From Canna indica (Eukaryota > Streptophyta > Magnoliopsida > Zingiberales > Cannaceae), in the NCBI GenBank assembly GCA_034359265.1, contig CP136896.1:31312001-31376000 (forward strand): a stretch of 64,000 nt of DNA, given 5' to 3'. Under the pieces are notes generated by a model. The model made no database searches, had not been told where the DNA came from, and worked only from the letters and a program-made list of their open reading frames with translations. Below are positions 12,301-21,973 of the stretch, piece after piece. The position numbers and the translations under genes are program-made. The first letter of the stretch is position 1. Each line of letters opens with the position of its first letter.

Positions 12301-12378
12301 ACCGGGAAATCAAAAATCAAAAATATTTTTGAAATATATTAAGAGCGGGGAAAATCAATCAATTTTAAGCATGTATCA
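9305..12378 (-). other. C2 AT-rich 3' non-coding region
   Basis: About 3.1 kb with no credible coding sequence. It opens with the conserved block (9369-9423) and an inverted repeat CCCTTTTGA / TCAAAAAGGG (about 9510-9535). Further in are repeated modules ending in the dyad AAGTCAA-NNNN-TTGACTT (10889-10906 and 11058-11079), then text shared with C0 (44700-44930) and C3 (27360-27900) as gag is approached. Confidence 0.75.
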
Positions 12379-12600
12379 TCACTCTAACTTAGATAAAGTA
12401 AAGGGATATAGGAATTCCCAAGCATGCATATCATCCTTAGGTTCAATGAATTCCCAATGTAATATGTTAAAGACTCCAAACCCTTTAGTCTTTAAATAGG
12501 TGTACATCCTATATTTCCAAAGACCAAAGTTTGAGTCATCGAACCTAAGGGGTGTAGATGCTACCGACTCTAGAGCCATTTCAAGATCGAGACAAGGTGT
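12379..12600 (-). pseudogene. C2 gag N-terminal remnant
   Basis: Start codon at 12579: MALESVASTPLRFDDSNFGLWKYRMYTYLKTKGF, about 66 residues. It is the N-terminus of a copia Gag (UBN2-type), closely matching C3 gag at 24649 (MALASVVSTPPRFDESNFGLW). Gag forms the particle that packages element RNA. Everything after about residue 56, including both zinc knuckles, is deleted, so the product cannot act as a full capsid protein. Confidence 0.8.
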
Positions 12601-12630
12601 AGAAGAGATGGTGAAATCTCAAGCTACGGA

Positions 12631-12647
12631 TCCGCTCTGATACTAAT
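12631..12647 (-). promoter_or_regulatory. C2 primer binding site (tRNA-Met)
   Basis: Minus strand ATTAGTATCAGAGCGGA directly after the LTR end. It matches the TGGTATCAGAGC initiator tRNA-Met complement with one change in the core. Confidence 0.75.
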
Positions 12648-14081
12648 TGAAGATGAAATGGCGACACTAGAGGGGGGGTGAATAGTGTGTTTACTAATTC
12701 GATTAGCCTAAATCCGATTTCAATCGTTTACTTAAATCGTTTAGGCAAGTTGCAATTATGTGATTAAATGCGGAAGCAAGATAAGTCAATTAAGGCAAAT
12801 AAGAAGAAGCTTTCCAAACTAGGACTTACTAGATTAGGATTTCCACCCCGCTTAAGCCTCTACCTAAGCACCCCGCTTAGGATTTCCAAACTAGGTTTTA
12901 CTAGATTAATTGCCCGTTTCCCTTACAATGAGGACTTTTCATCGAAAAGTCTCCGCTCTCCAACCGAAGGCACTTCCACACCCGGAAGTATCCCGCCTTC
13001 CTACTGAGAGCACTTTCCCACCTCAACCTAAGGGACAACTAGAACTAATCCTAGTAAGCTATAAGTTTACACAAGTGGCTTTACTCCTTCTACACCAAGG
13101 ATACCACTTCACACGATAAGACCTAACAGCTAGGTCTTCACAAACCCAAACCAAAGAAAACAGATAAAATTAACAGTTAAAAATTACAATCAAAAGAGCT
13201 AAGAATGAAACCAATAGAAGAAGCTCTTTTGCAATCCTTCAATCCTTCAACTCGTCAGATAAATTCGTTGCAGCAGAGTTGAGGGAAGCAGAGCTTGTGC
13301 GCTTGTAGAAGAACTCGACAGAAATCAGCGCGCGCTCCAAACAATCTCTTTGAAGGCTTTAATCTCCTTTTAAATGCTCAATAAAAATCTGTTGGAGTGA
13401 AGGAAGGTGTTTTAAAAATGAGTAGAAGAGGTATATTTATACCTTATGAAGAAACAACAGCTTCAAAGGATAGAAAACTATCCGTTGCAGAGCGTCCGTT
13501 GAATGGTCGGTCGATCGGTCTTTTGACCGCTCCATTCTTCTCTCTGGTCGGTCGACCGACGGGTCGACCACCCAGACGCGAGATGCGCAATTTCTTCTTC
13601 GGTCGACCCATCGATCGACCGACGCGATCTGTGTCTTCGGGTATCAGCAGGTCGGTCGACCGCCCGAGCTACTACCCATTTTGGGCTTCTATCGGTTGAC
13701 CGCCCGATCGACCGAAGTAGCTCTGCTACATTTTTACCTTCGGTCGGTCGACCGATCGGTCGATCGAACCTAGGCCGAATGTTATTTCTTCAGCCTATTT
13801 CTTCCGCGCTTCAATTTCGGGTTCCGGCTTTCAACGAGCATTATCTTGGAGGGCTTTAGACTTGATCCTTGGACTCGTCCAAGCGAATTTGGTGCACTCG
13901 TCGATCTTTGAGAAATTTCTGCGACGAACCCGAGCGCGACTATCAATGTCCTTCCGATTTTGCGATTTCTCCAATTTATCCGATCGAGGACATCGGACGC
14001 TGGTCGATATGGAACCTAAAAGATATTCTCAAAACTATCAAAATCGAGATTAAGGCTAAGGTTGAAAACCTAAAGCCAACA
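12648..14081 (-). repeat. C2 5' LTR
   Basis: Plus text TGAAGATGAAATGG to AAGCCAACA. TATA box TATAAATA at 13434-13441 (minus); palindrome cluster 13490-13770. It differs from the 3' LTR by point changes, a deletion near 14032, and a rearranged 12805-12870 stretch where the text from 'gaattcaatg' to 'cctactcc' is replaced by a scrambled copy of the adjacent 'tttccaaactagg' segment. Confidence 0.85.
13434..13441 (-). promoter_or_regulatory. TATA box of C2 5' LTR
   Basis: TATAAATA on the minus strand; this is the LTR copy that would start the C2 transcript. Confidence 0.6.
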
Positions 14082-15060
14082 CACAGGTCAATCTTAGAAA
14101 ACCACTGAGCTCCCTGAAGCTGATCAAACAAGTCATCAATTGTGGGCAGCGGGTACCGATTCTTCACTGATACCTTGTTAAGCTGCCGGTAATCAATGCA
14201 AATTTGCATGGACCCATCTTTCTTTTTCACAAAGAGCATTGGAGCACCCCAAGGAGAAACACTGTGGCAGATGAAACCCAACTCAAGCAGCTCCTGCAGT
14301 TGGGACTTCAACTCCTTCAACTCAGCTGGTACCATCCGGTACGGCTCCATCGACTTCACCCCAAGCTGCAAATCAATACAGAACTCGATCTCCCTCTCTG
14401 GAGACAACTCTAGCAACTCCTCCAGAAACACATAAGAGAACCCGCACACCACGGGCGTCCCCTCGATGTCCCTAGCTGCACCTCCGCCTTCCTCTGCCAC
14501 AGACACAGAGGCCAAGAAGGATTGGCAACTGCCCAGAAGTAGCTTTCGAGCCCTGAGAGCTAAAATTCTCATCAACGGCTCTCCCCTTCACTCACCCTGG
14601 AAGGTAAACTGAGGTAATCCAAGCTTACTGAAGGTCACAGTCTTAGCCATGCAATCCACTGAGGCGAAATGGTCAGCCAATAAGTCCATGCCCAAAATTA
14701 CATCAAGCTCTAACATCGGCAGGAGTGTTAATTCGGCTATCAACAAATGCCCACAAGTGACAACCTCGCAACCTCGAAAGACTATCTTTGCCATCACATA
14801 AATGCCTCTAGGCGTAGACACCACAAGAGGTAACTCAAGCACAAAAGGTACCCCTGACAATTTAGTAGCAAATAAAGCAGACACAAACGAGTGCGTAGCA
14901 CCAGGATCAAACAAGACATATGCAACTGCCGAACCAACAACAAGGTTACCTGATACTACCACCCTGAACGCCTCCGCGCCTTCTTGGTTCATAGCAAACA
15001 CCTATACAACGGGCCTCTCTGAACCACCAGCTCGCTGGCCTCCTCCCTGAGTCTGACCCC
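14082..15060 (-). pseudogene. G1 protease and reverse transcriptase N-half (gypsy pol)
   Basis: Retropepsin region 14588-15001: YVLFDPGATHSFVSALFA with catalytic Asp, where the usual Ser of D-S-G is Pro, then LDVILGMDLLADH (the second conserved loop). RT starts in 13976-14575: [78 protein letters not shown], then C2. The two open stretches are separated by a frame change at about 14580. The match to G2 (32421-33300) is close throughout. Confidence 0.85.
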
Positions 15061-15217
15061 TCTGAGCTACGGAACCCACTAACATCAGTGTCTTTCCTCT
15101 GGTCTGATCAGGCTGCTGACTGCCTTTGCTAAGACAATCCTTTTTGTAATGCCCAGCCTGTCCGCACCCAAAACATGCTTTAGAGCGAAACCGCTTTGGG
15201 TTCTGCTCAACTCTGGT
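15061..15217 (-). pseudogene. G1 gag C-terminus with zinc knuckle
   Basis: Minus strand encodes CFGCGQAGHYKKDC (about 15133-15178), a CX2CX4HX4C knuckle that binds element RNA. It follows FRSKA and precedes SKGSQQPDQTRGK, a stretch shared with G2 (CPGNGSQQPDQTRGK near 32270). Confidence 0.8.
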
Positions 15218-15590
15218 CGCACATAATCATGGCCCTTAAGCATAAGGTCGATCTACACCCAAAATTCATATTTCCTGAAATCTAAGGGAAACATCCTCCA
15301 ATCAATCCAAAATTTCAGCTATAGGGGAAATTTACCCTCAGCCAACCCCTATAGATCCCTTCTGTAGATCTCTATCAACCAGCCCCCTAGGATTCCTAGG
15401 GCCACCCTAACCAAACTGCACCATAAATATTTAACTATATGACGAGATCCAATGAATCATTCAAGATACTAAGCAAATATTGCAAGGATCTCTAACTCAT
15501 GCTCCCATACAAAGGTAGCCCCCCAAAAATGGTGCACTCTCTAGCAAAGGGCCATTCACGGCCTCAAGCTGTGCTACCCTGGGGCTATCA
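15218..15590. other. Non-gag block replacing most of G1 gag
   Basis: Between the zinc knuckle and the gag N-terminus the sequence loses all similarity to gag in G2 and G3 and shows no open frame. It reads like unrelated filler ('ccctaggattcctagggcc', 'ggatctctaactcatgctccc'). About 1 kb of gag expected from G2 is missing. Origin not recognised. Confidence 0.55.
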
Positions 15591-15800
15591 CAGTTCCTCC
15601 TCCCTGCGGAGTGCCTCATTCAGCTCAGCTACTCGGGTCTGCAACTGAACAACCATGGGATCATATCCCACATCATCTCGGGCCCGTGGTGGTCTCCCAC
15701 GACCCCGGCCCCGGCCTCGGCCTACACTCTGGCCTCGGTCTTGGCCCCGTGTGGAATTACTGCCACTGCCACTCTATGCGGCACTAAAAGACCTCCATCA
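15591..15800 (-). pseudogene. G1 gag N-terminal remnant
   Basis: Minus strand encodes SGSGSNSTRGQDRGQ, a GRGRGRGRP basic run, and MVVQLQTRVAELNEALRREE. G2 has the same start (SNSTER...GRGRGRGRPP...MVVQLQ) at 31200-31370. No ATG is certain. The reading frame is closed by the foreign block. Confidence 0.7.
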
Positions 15801-15992
15801 ATCTGGAATCACCAGAAAGAAAACAAATCATAATCAGACAATTAAATTCACCCAAACATTTTGAAAACTAACCATGAATCACGCTGAGGTGTAGACTTAG
15901 CCCATTGATATCATAACATACCCCTACCGTATACTGACACGCTAACAATGCCCTATATGGTGACAACTCTAGATCGTAGTCAGATCGATCCA

Positions 15993-16008
15993 CATGCTCT
16001 GATACCAC
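15993..16008 (-). promoter_or_regulatory. G1 primer binding site (tRNA-Met)
   Basis: Minus strand TGGTATCAGAGCATGT two bases after the LTR end at 16011. Complementary to the 3' end of initiator tRNA-Met. Confidence 0.85.
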
Positions 16009-16659
16009 ATTGTCACACCCCAAATTAGGGTCACGTGACCGGCCAGGGTATACGTGCCTATACCCCACAGTCTAACTCTCGCACATATCAACTCACGAGA
16101 ATAAATAATAGCGGAAAGAAATCAACAAGTTTTTATTTCAATTAGAAATCAAAATTGAGTTCATCATAAACAAGTTTTAGTTAAATAATAAAATGCGGAA
16201 ATAGTACATCAAGTCCAACAGACCAAATACAATAGAATCTGAATAAAATGACATAAATGCCCTCAAGGGCTACAACCCAAAAAGACCAACAAAAGTGCAT
16301 GACACACTACCAAAGTACTCGACTACGACCCTAACTAGGACTGCTATGAGATTATGCGGCTCCTCTGTCCTTCAACTACGTCAAGTGCTCTAGCCCACCT
16401 CACCGGTCAGGCTCTGCAAAACAAAATAACGACAACGGGTGAGTTCAAAGAACTCAGTGAGCGGTTCTACCAACCCTCATAAACAAACATCACAGATAAG
16501 ATGCATAAGGTTAAACTCTTGACTCAAGCAGGAAAATATCACAAGGGAGTGACTAGCTAATAGGCCATTTGACCACCACCTGCTCGAAGGCAGCCAACAC
16601 TCAAAAAGTGAAGAACAACAGGCCTAAGCCCACCATGCCCTAAGGCAACAACACATACT

Positions 16660-17075
16660 AGGATAATTGGGAAGGCCCTCCGAAGTTATCCTAGTATAAA
16701 GAAACTCAGGAGCAATCAGGAAAGGCCCTCCGAATTTGCCCCTTTAAGATATCATAGGAGTAATCGGGTAGGCCCTCCGAGCTTACTCCTTAAAGATATC
16801 ACAGGAATAATCGAGAAAGGCCCTCCGAACTTATTCCTTAAAACCACCTCGGAGATAATCAAGTAATCTCTCCGAACTCATCCCACAAGGCCAAATTGGA
16901 ACAATCGAGATTTGCTCACCCGAACTTGTTCAAATAAATAATGTAGGAGTAATCGAGATTCGCCCATCCGAACTTACCCCTTTAAAAGCACCTCGAGAAT
17001 AATCGGGTAGGCCCTCCGAACTTATTCCACGAGACCAAACCGGAACAATCAGGAAAGGCTCTTCGAACTTGTTCC
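16660..17075 (-). repeat. Array of nine hairpin units in G1 LTR
   Basis: Nine units of 33-35 nt at 16660, 16709, 16757, 16804, 16852, 16898, 16946, 16996 and 17042, spaced 46-50 bp. Each starts and ends with 7-nt complementary arms. In sense order the left arms are GGAACAA, GGAATAA, GGGGTAA, TGAACAA, GGGATGA, GGAATAA, GGAGTAA, GGGGCAA, AGGATAA. Partner arms are TTGTTCC, TTATTCT, TTACTCC, TTGTTCC, TTATCTC, TTATTCC, TTACTCC, TTGCTCC, TTATCCT. The inner part is a conserved core around TTCGGAGGGCC. Confidence 0.9.
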
Positions 17076-18539
17076 ACAGGTTGGGAATTAGCCATCCAAC
17101 CTCCCGAGCCTAGCCCGCAATCCGGCTCCTCAACGAGCCTCTCCGCAATTCATAAAATATAGTGCGCCATGACCTAAGTCACAACTCTCCTACGGTGTCT
17201 TAGGGGTGATCCTATTGGAAAGTGTCTCAACACTCCAAAACCCAACCCTAACTCCTAGACCTATAATATCATAAACCCGTGTGGTTATATTTCATGCATA
17301 AACTTTTCATGTTGGTTCCTATCAGATTATGCTGACCATTTTCTCTAATTTTAATTATGCAATTAAAATTTAATTCACCACAATTAGGGTTTTGTTTTAG
17401 CTTACTGTTCTGCCCAAAAATAATGTATATAATCCGAATCTAATCTCCAGAATGTGTCCTATATTTCCAAACTATGTTTTCTGGTCGAAACGATAGGTTA
17501 TACGACTATGTTCAAAGAAATACAAACAGCACAGCAAGCATTACAAAAATAGCACAGATTCATGATCTCAGCATGAAATTCCAGCAACATTGAATTTTCA
17601 GCATATCATGAAAATAAATCTGAAAATTATAGAACTAAATTTCTTAATTATCATCACAACAGAATTATATCATGGAGACAAAATTCACAAGAATTAAATC
17701 ATGTTTGTTTAGCCAAGATTAACAAGCATCAAGATATTCTTTAAACAAGATCCCAACTACATGATCAAGAACCCACATTAAGCATACTCATAGCTTTAAG
17801 ATCAAAATCATATTTTTATATACATGATTAAATTCCAAAAATCACATATTTAAGTCTAAGGCATGCCACAACAATACAAGAACCTAGATTGGTAAGCAAT
17901 CCAAAGTATAGACCTCAAAACAAACAAGAACATCTCACTTAGACATTTCATCGAACACCTTGAGGGCACCCTTGATTCTTCCTTGGCCGAGCACCCCTAG
18001 GATCATCTTATGGCTGCTGAGCCCTAAAGGGGAGGGTTTAGGGCCTCCTCAAGTATGACACACAAAAATAACAGCAAGAATCCAAGAGATCATCGAAAAA
18101 TAAATCAAGAACATCAAGCCTCCAAGACGGCTTCAAGAAACTCGAAGAAAACCCGAGAAGGAGGGGTAAAACCACTCACCTAATTAGGAAGGAAATTTAG
18201 AGGAGAACTTCAAAGCGGCGATATCCAAATCCGGCCTCAAAGGGGGAGGCTTGGCTCCTCAAGAAGAGGCGGCTTGGCTCCAATCATGATAAGGGGCGGC
18301 CACTCAAAGCTTCAAGGAGGCGGCGACTTCTAGGCTTCAAGCCGACGGCTTGGCCTCCAAAGAGAGGGGAAGAAGAGGGGGAAAGAGGAAGACGGCTTGG
18401 CGGCTTGAGGGCGGTGGCTGCCATGCTCGGCGGCTCCAAAAGACGAAAGGCAGGGGTGGCGGCTTGGTGGCTCCTTTCTTCACTCCAAGTGGCTTGTGCG
18501 GCTCCAATAGGGAGCCGCAAGCCCTAGGGGGGGAGGGGA

Positions 18540-18547
18540 ATTTATAA
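18540..18547 (-). promoter_or_regulatory. TATA box of G1 5' LTR
   Basis: Minus strand GGATTATAAATTCCCC. G2 has TATAAAA at the equivalent place (28538-28544) before a similar 'tccccc' stretch. Confidence 0.55.
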
Positions 18548-18908
18548 TCCTTTCCACCTCTTTTAACCCACATCCGCCTCAACCCGAATTCATACCCACT
18601 AACCTCTCGACCCGCTAAACCACTGAGCTTAATTAAACCCATATTAATCTCATGTTCCACATAAACATCCAACACATGCACATCCACATGCGACATAATT
18701 AAATAATTCAAACACATGCAACCACATAATAAAATAAATTCATCCACGCAAGCCAGAAATTACATAATTCATATTCCTACTTACCCGAGCTCGCAAGCTC
18801 GCATTGGACCATGAGTCGACTCGGCTTGACCCCAGACTAACCCGCTAGGCTGACAAACACACACAATAATATGGAAATTAGAATTGATATCTAGGATATT
18901 ACACTTCT

Positions 18909-19888
18909 TCTCTAACTTAAGGTAAGGATGAGGAAGAAGGATCTTCATCATGTGGTTCCTCATTGAGTTCATCTTCAACCTCCTTATCATGAAAGGTCAG
19001 CTCCTCAAGTTCCTCACATACATTCACAATCTTAACATTTCTTGATGAATCATTAGCTTCATCAAAAGTAACATGCATGGATTCTTCAACAATCATATTT
19101 CTACGATTATATGCTCTATATGCCTTAGAACTATTAGAGTACCCAAGGAAAATACCCTCATCGGATTTGGAATCAAATTTTCCTAGATGCTCCTTAGTAT
19201 TTAAGACAAAACATTTACATCCAAAAACTCTAAAATATCCCACACTTGAGATTCTATCATTCCAAAGCTCAATAGGGGTTTTCTTAATTTTAGGTCTTAA
19301 TAAAACACGATTTAGCACATAACAAGAAGTATTTATGGCTTCGGCCCAAAAATACTTAGGCAAATTATTTTCACAAAGCATAGTCCTAGCTATTTCTTGT
19401 AAAGTTCTATTCTTCCTCTCAACCACTCCATTTGGTTGAGGGGTTCTAGGGGAATAAAAGGTATGTTCAATACCTAATTTGCCACAAAATTCTAAAAAAA
19501 ATTCATTTTTAAATTCTCCTCTATTATCACCTCTAATTTTCAAAATTGAATTTTTTTTTTCATTTATAACTCTCCTAGCAAATTTTTTAAAGAAATCAAA
19601 ATTTTCATTTTTCTTAGCTAGGAAGAAAACCCATGTGAATCTTGAGAAATTATCAACCAAAATATAGCAATATAATTTTCCACCTAGACTAGCAACATCA
19701 CAAGAACCAAAGAGATCCATGTGCACAAGTTCAAGTGTTCTAGATGTAGTGACTTGATTTATGCTATGAAATGAAGACTTGACTTGTTTACCATGTTGAC
19801 ATGCATCACAAAGTCTATCCTTTTCAAATTTTATCTTGGGTATTCCTTTAACTAAGTCCTTTTTTGTTATTTCTTGGATGAGGCTCAT
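18909..19888 (-). pseudogene. C1 integrase (copia pol), nearly intact domain cut by G1
   Basis: A 323-residue open stretch. It has the end of the zinc-binding domain (CDACQHGKQVKSSF), then the catalytic core: LVHMDLFG (first Asp), IRGDNRGEF (second Asp) and PQPNGVVERKNRTLQE (Glu), so D, D and E all remain. Then FWAEAINTSCYVLNR, and RVFGCKCFVLN and GIFLGYSNSSKAYRAYN, typical of copia integrase C-termini. Integrase inserts the cDNA into host DNA. The frame ends in serine-rich text at the G1 insertion point and resumes at 5439. Confidence 0.9.
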
Positions 19889-20330
19889 GCTAGTATGTCC
19901 TATAGCCTTCTACGCCACAACCAAGAATCATCTTCCATGGCTACTAAGCATCTAACGTGATGATTAGGCAAAACATTTAAAACTAATGTGTATATATTTT
20001 CATGCCTATTTCCAATAAATACAATATCATTAGATGGTGCACTTCTAATGATGCATTCAGATGCTTCAAAAATAATCACATAATTGAGATATACTAATTA
20101 GATTATGCTTTAACCCATCAACTAAGAAAACATTTTTAATGCATGGGTATGGGAGAATACCTATATCTCCAATGCCAACAATCTTACCTTTGGCATTATC
20201 TCCAAATGTGACATGCCCACCATCCTTGCTTGATAGGGTTGCAAATAGGTTGATATCACCTGTCATATGCTTTGAGCAACCACCATCCAATATCCATGTG
20301 CTCCTACTTGCTTGAGGATGGTTCTCCGTC
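19889..20330 (-). pseudogene. C1 protease and pre-integrase region
   Basis: 20066-20290 encodes DGGCSKHMTGDINLF, the copia retropepsin motif with Gly in place of the usual Ser (D-S-G), then VTFGDNAKGKIVGIGDIG and VFLVDGLKHNLISISQLCD, standard protease C-terminal text. The protease matures Gag-Pol. A likely CAG-to-TAG stop sits just upstream near 20333. 19889-20065 holds the shifted pre-integrase segment, without a clean frame. Confidence 0.8.
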
Positions 20331-21916
20331 TACAAAAGGAGAAGAGGCAACTTTAGGTATCCAAATCTTCTTAGGTCCTTGATTGTTAGTCGTCTTAGGA
20401 ACCCAAGTAAATCTAGCATGGGGGTTCCTCCTAAGTGCAAATCTCTAGCCATATGTCCAAAAGTACCACATGAAAAATAACTTCCATTAAATTTCTTCGT
20501 GCTATGTGTGTGAGCATGGAAGTGTGCATGGACATGATCATTTGTGGTTTCTGTAGCATTTGCAACCTTAGGCATGACATTTTGCAAAGTTATCATTTTC
20601 TCATTTAGCATGCATAACTCCTTTTTTAAACTAAGCATGCTATCATTCAAGTGTTCTACTTGATCACATAAGAACTTGTTTTCATTTTCTAAGTTTTTCT
20701 TAACATTTTCAAATGCATTCTTTTCATCCTTAAGGCTATCTACCTCTTTCCTTAAGACATTGCAAGAAAGTAAAAAATTATCATTTTCTATTTCTAAGGA
20801 TTTGTTGTCCTTAATTTTTAAGTTCTTTAAACTTCTTTCTAATTGCATTAAACTCATCATGCATTTGATCGAATTCAATTTCTAATGCTTCTTGCGTAGA
20901 AGAAAGCTCACCAAAACTAAATTTTACCCCACTATCACTTGCCATAAGGCAAAGGTTTGCCTTCTCGCTTTTGGTCTCCTCTTCACTTGATGAGGATTCA
21001 CTCCCATTACAAGAAGCTATCATTGCCTTCTTCTTCTTGTACTTGTTCTTCTTGAAGGGAGTGGAGGTAGAGGCCATCTTGAGAAGTGGGCAATCCTTCT
21101 TTAGGTGTCCGGTCTTGTTGCAATTGTGACAAGTGTAGCCTCCCTTGCCTCTCCTCATGCTGCCCCTCATGAAGTTCATGAACCTTCTTGCCATCATCGC
21201 CATTTCTTCAAAGTCATCCATTTCTTCTTCGGATGATGAAGGTTCTTCAACCCGGTGTTATGCTTTTAAAGCAATGGTCTTGCTTTTGGGGATATCTTCC
21301 TCTTTGTGTGCCCTCATGTGGATCTCATGGGTAATGAGATATCCAATGAGTCCGGTAAGCTTCAAGGTCGCCAATTGCTTGGCTTCCATGACCGCAATTA
21401 CCTTTGGCTCCCAAGATTTGGGAAGGGAACAGATGAGCTTCCTTACCTTCTCTTATTTTATGTCTTTTCCAAGATTAGATAAGTCATTAGTAATATTTTG
21501 GAAATGAGCATACATGGCATCAATTGTTTCATGTGAAAGCATTCTAAATATTTCATAATCATGCATGAGAAGGTTTATCTTAGATTCCTTAACTTGTGAA
21601 GTGCCTTCATGTGTAGTCTCTAGGACATTCCAAAGTTGAAAGGCATACTTACAAGTAGAAATACGATTAAACTCATTAATGGATCACCACAATATAATGT
21701 GTTAATGGCCTTAGCATTTGCATTAAAGAATCTAACCTCTTCCGAGTTCCACTCATCCATATTTTTAGTGGGTTGATTATACTCTACTAGAATCATCCTC
21801 CCTAGTGATTGGAGGAAGCTATTCATTCTTATCTTTCAATGGGCATAGTTGTTACTATTGAAGAGTGGTGGAGTATGAGTAGAGGACACTTGAGCTAGTT
21901 GGATTTTGCTAGACAT
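20331..21916 (-). pseudogene. C1 gag (SIRE-like), with stops and frameshifts
   Basis: I place the start at ATG 21916 (MSSKIQLAQVSSTHTPPLF), 57 bp after the LTR end and 42 bp after the primer site. A TGA at the expected Trp of 'AHW' ends it after 26 residues. The rest follows in pieces: NMDEWNSEEVRFFNANAKA (21620-21826), a zinc knuckle CHNCNKTGHLKKDC (20811-21221), a long Lys/Glu-rich coiled coil (20330-20878) and a second knuckle region FSCGTFGHMARD whose last Cys is lost to a frameshift. Two separated CCHC regions with a coiled coil between them are also seen in C0 and C3 gag. Confidence 0.8.
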
Positions 21917-21957
21917 TCTAAGTTGTAGGGTAGATGGTTAAATCTAATCCTACGACC

Positions 21958-21973
21958 TTGCTCTGATACAAAA
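21958..21973 (-). promoter_or_regulatory. C1 primer binding site (tRNA-Met)
   Basis: Minus strand TTTTGTATCAGAGCAAG directly after the LTR end; one core change from TGGTATCAGAGC. Confidence 0.75.

Larger units (their letters stand above)
7838..14081 (-). mobile_element. C2: gag-only Ty1/copia (SIRE-like) element inserted in G1 RT
   Basis: LTRs of 1452 bp (7838-9289) and 1434 bp (12648-14081) flank a 3358-bp internal region with primer site, a short gag N-terminus and a polypurine tract, but no pol. Target duplication CGCAG (7833-7837) versus CACAG (14082-14086), one mismatch. The same family as C0 and C3 by internal sequence. The gag stub is shorter than in C3, so C2 is a deletion derivative even within its family. 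Confidence 0.85.
5445..18903 (-). mobile_element. G1: Tekay/Del-like Ty3/gypsy retrotransposon inserted in C1 pol
   Basis: Perfect 5-bp target duplication CTTCT (5440-5444 and 18904-18908). Minus-strand order: 5' LTR (16011-18903), tRNA-Met primer site, gag remnants, zinc knuckle, protease, RT, RNase H, integrase start, 3' LTR remnant. RT and RNase H before integrase is the gypsy order. The LTR near 2.9 kb and the RT text resemble the Tekay/Del clade; the chromodomain region is absent. A deletion joins integrase directly to the middle of the 3' LTR near 6188, and C2 (7838-14081) interrupts RT. It is dead on several counts. Confidence 0.85.
16011..18903 (-). repeat. G1 5' LTR (2.9 kb)
   Basis: Sense TGTAATATCCTAG (18903) to GGGTGTGACA (16011). 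TATA box near 18540, a GC-rich first transcribed part rich in 'ggagccg' and 'gcggctt' text (18240-18530), and a hairpin array (16660-17075) about 1.5 kb downstream of the TATA box. The same LTR family starts G2 at 28179. Confidence 0.85.

Noticed and set aside
15992..16009. Possible tRNA gene fragments at the TGGTATCAGAGC sites
   Set aside because: Each is only 14-18 nt, adjacent to an LTR, and is the complement of the tRNA-Met 3' end. No cloverleaf is present.
16660..17075. CRISPR array reading of the regular 46-50 bp units
   Set aside because: The units themselves vary, the linkers are short and similar, the same array recurs in another LTR, and the context is a plant retrotransposon.
18284..18747. 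Overlapping open frames on both strands in the G1 LTR
   Set aside because: GC-rich leader of an LTR with repeated 'gcggctt' and 'ggagcc' words; frames on both strands are a composition effect.
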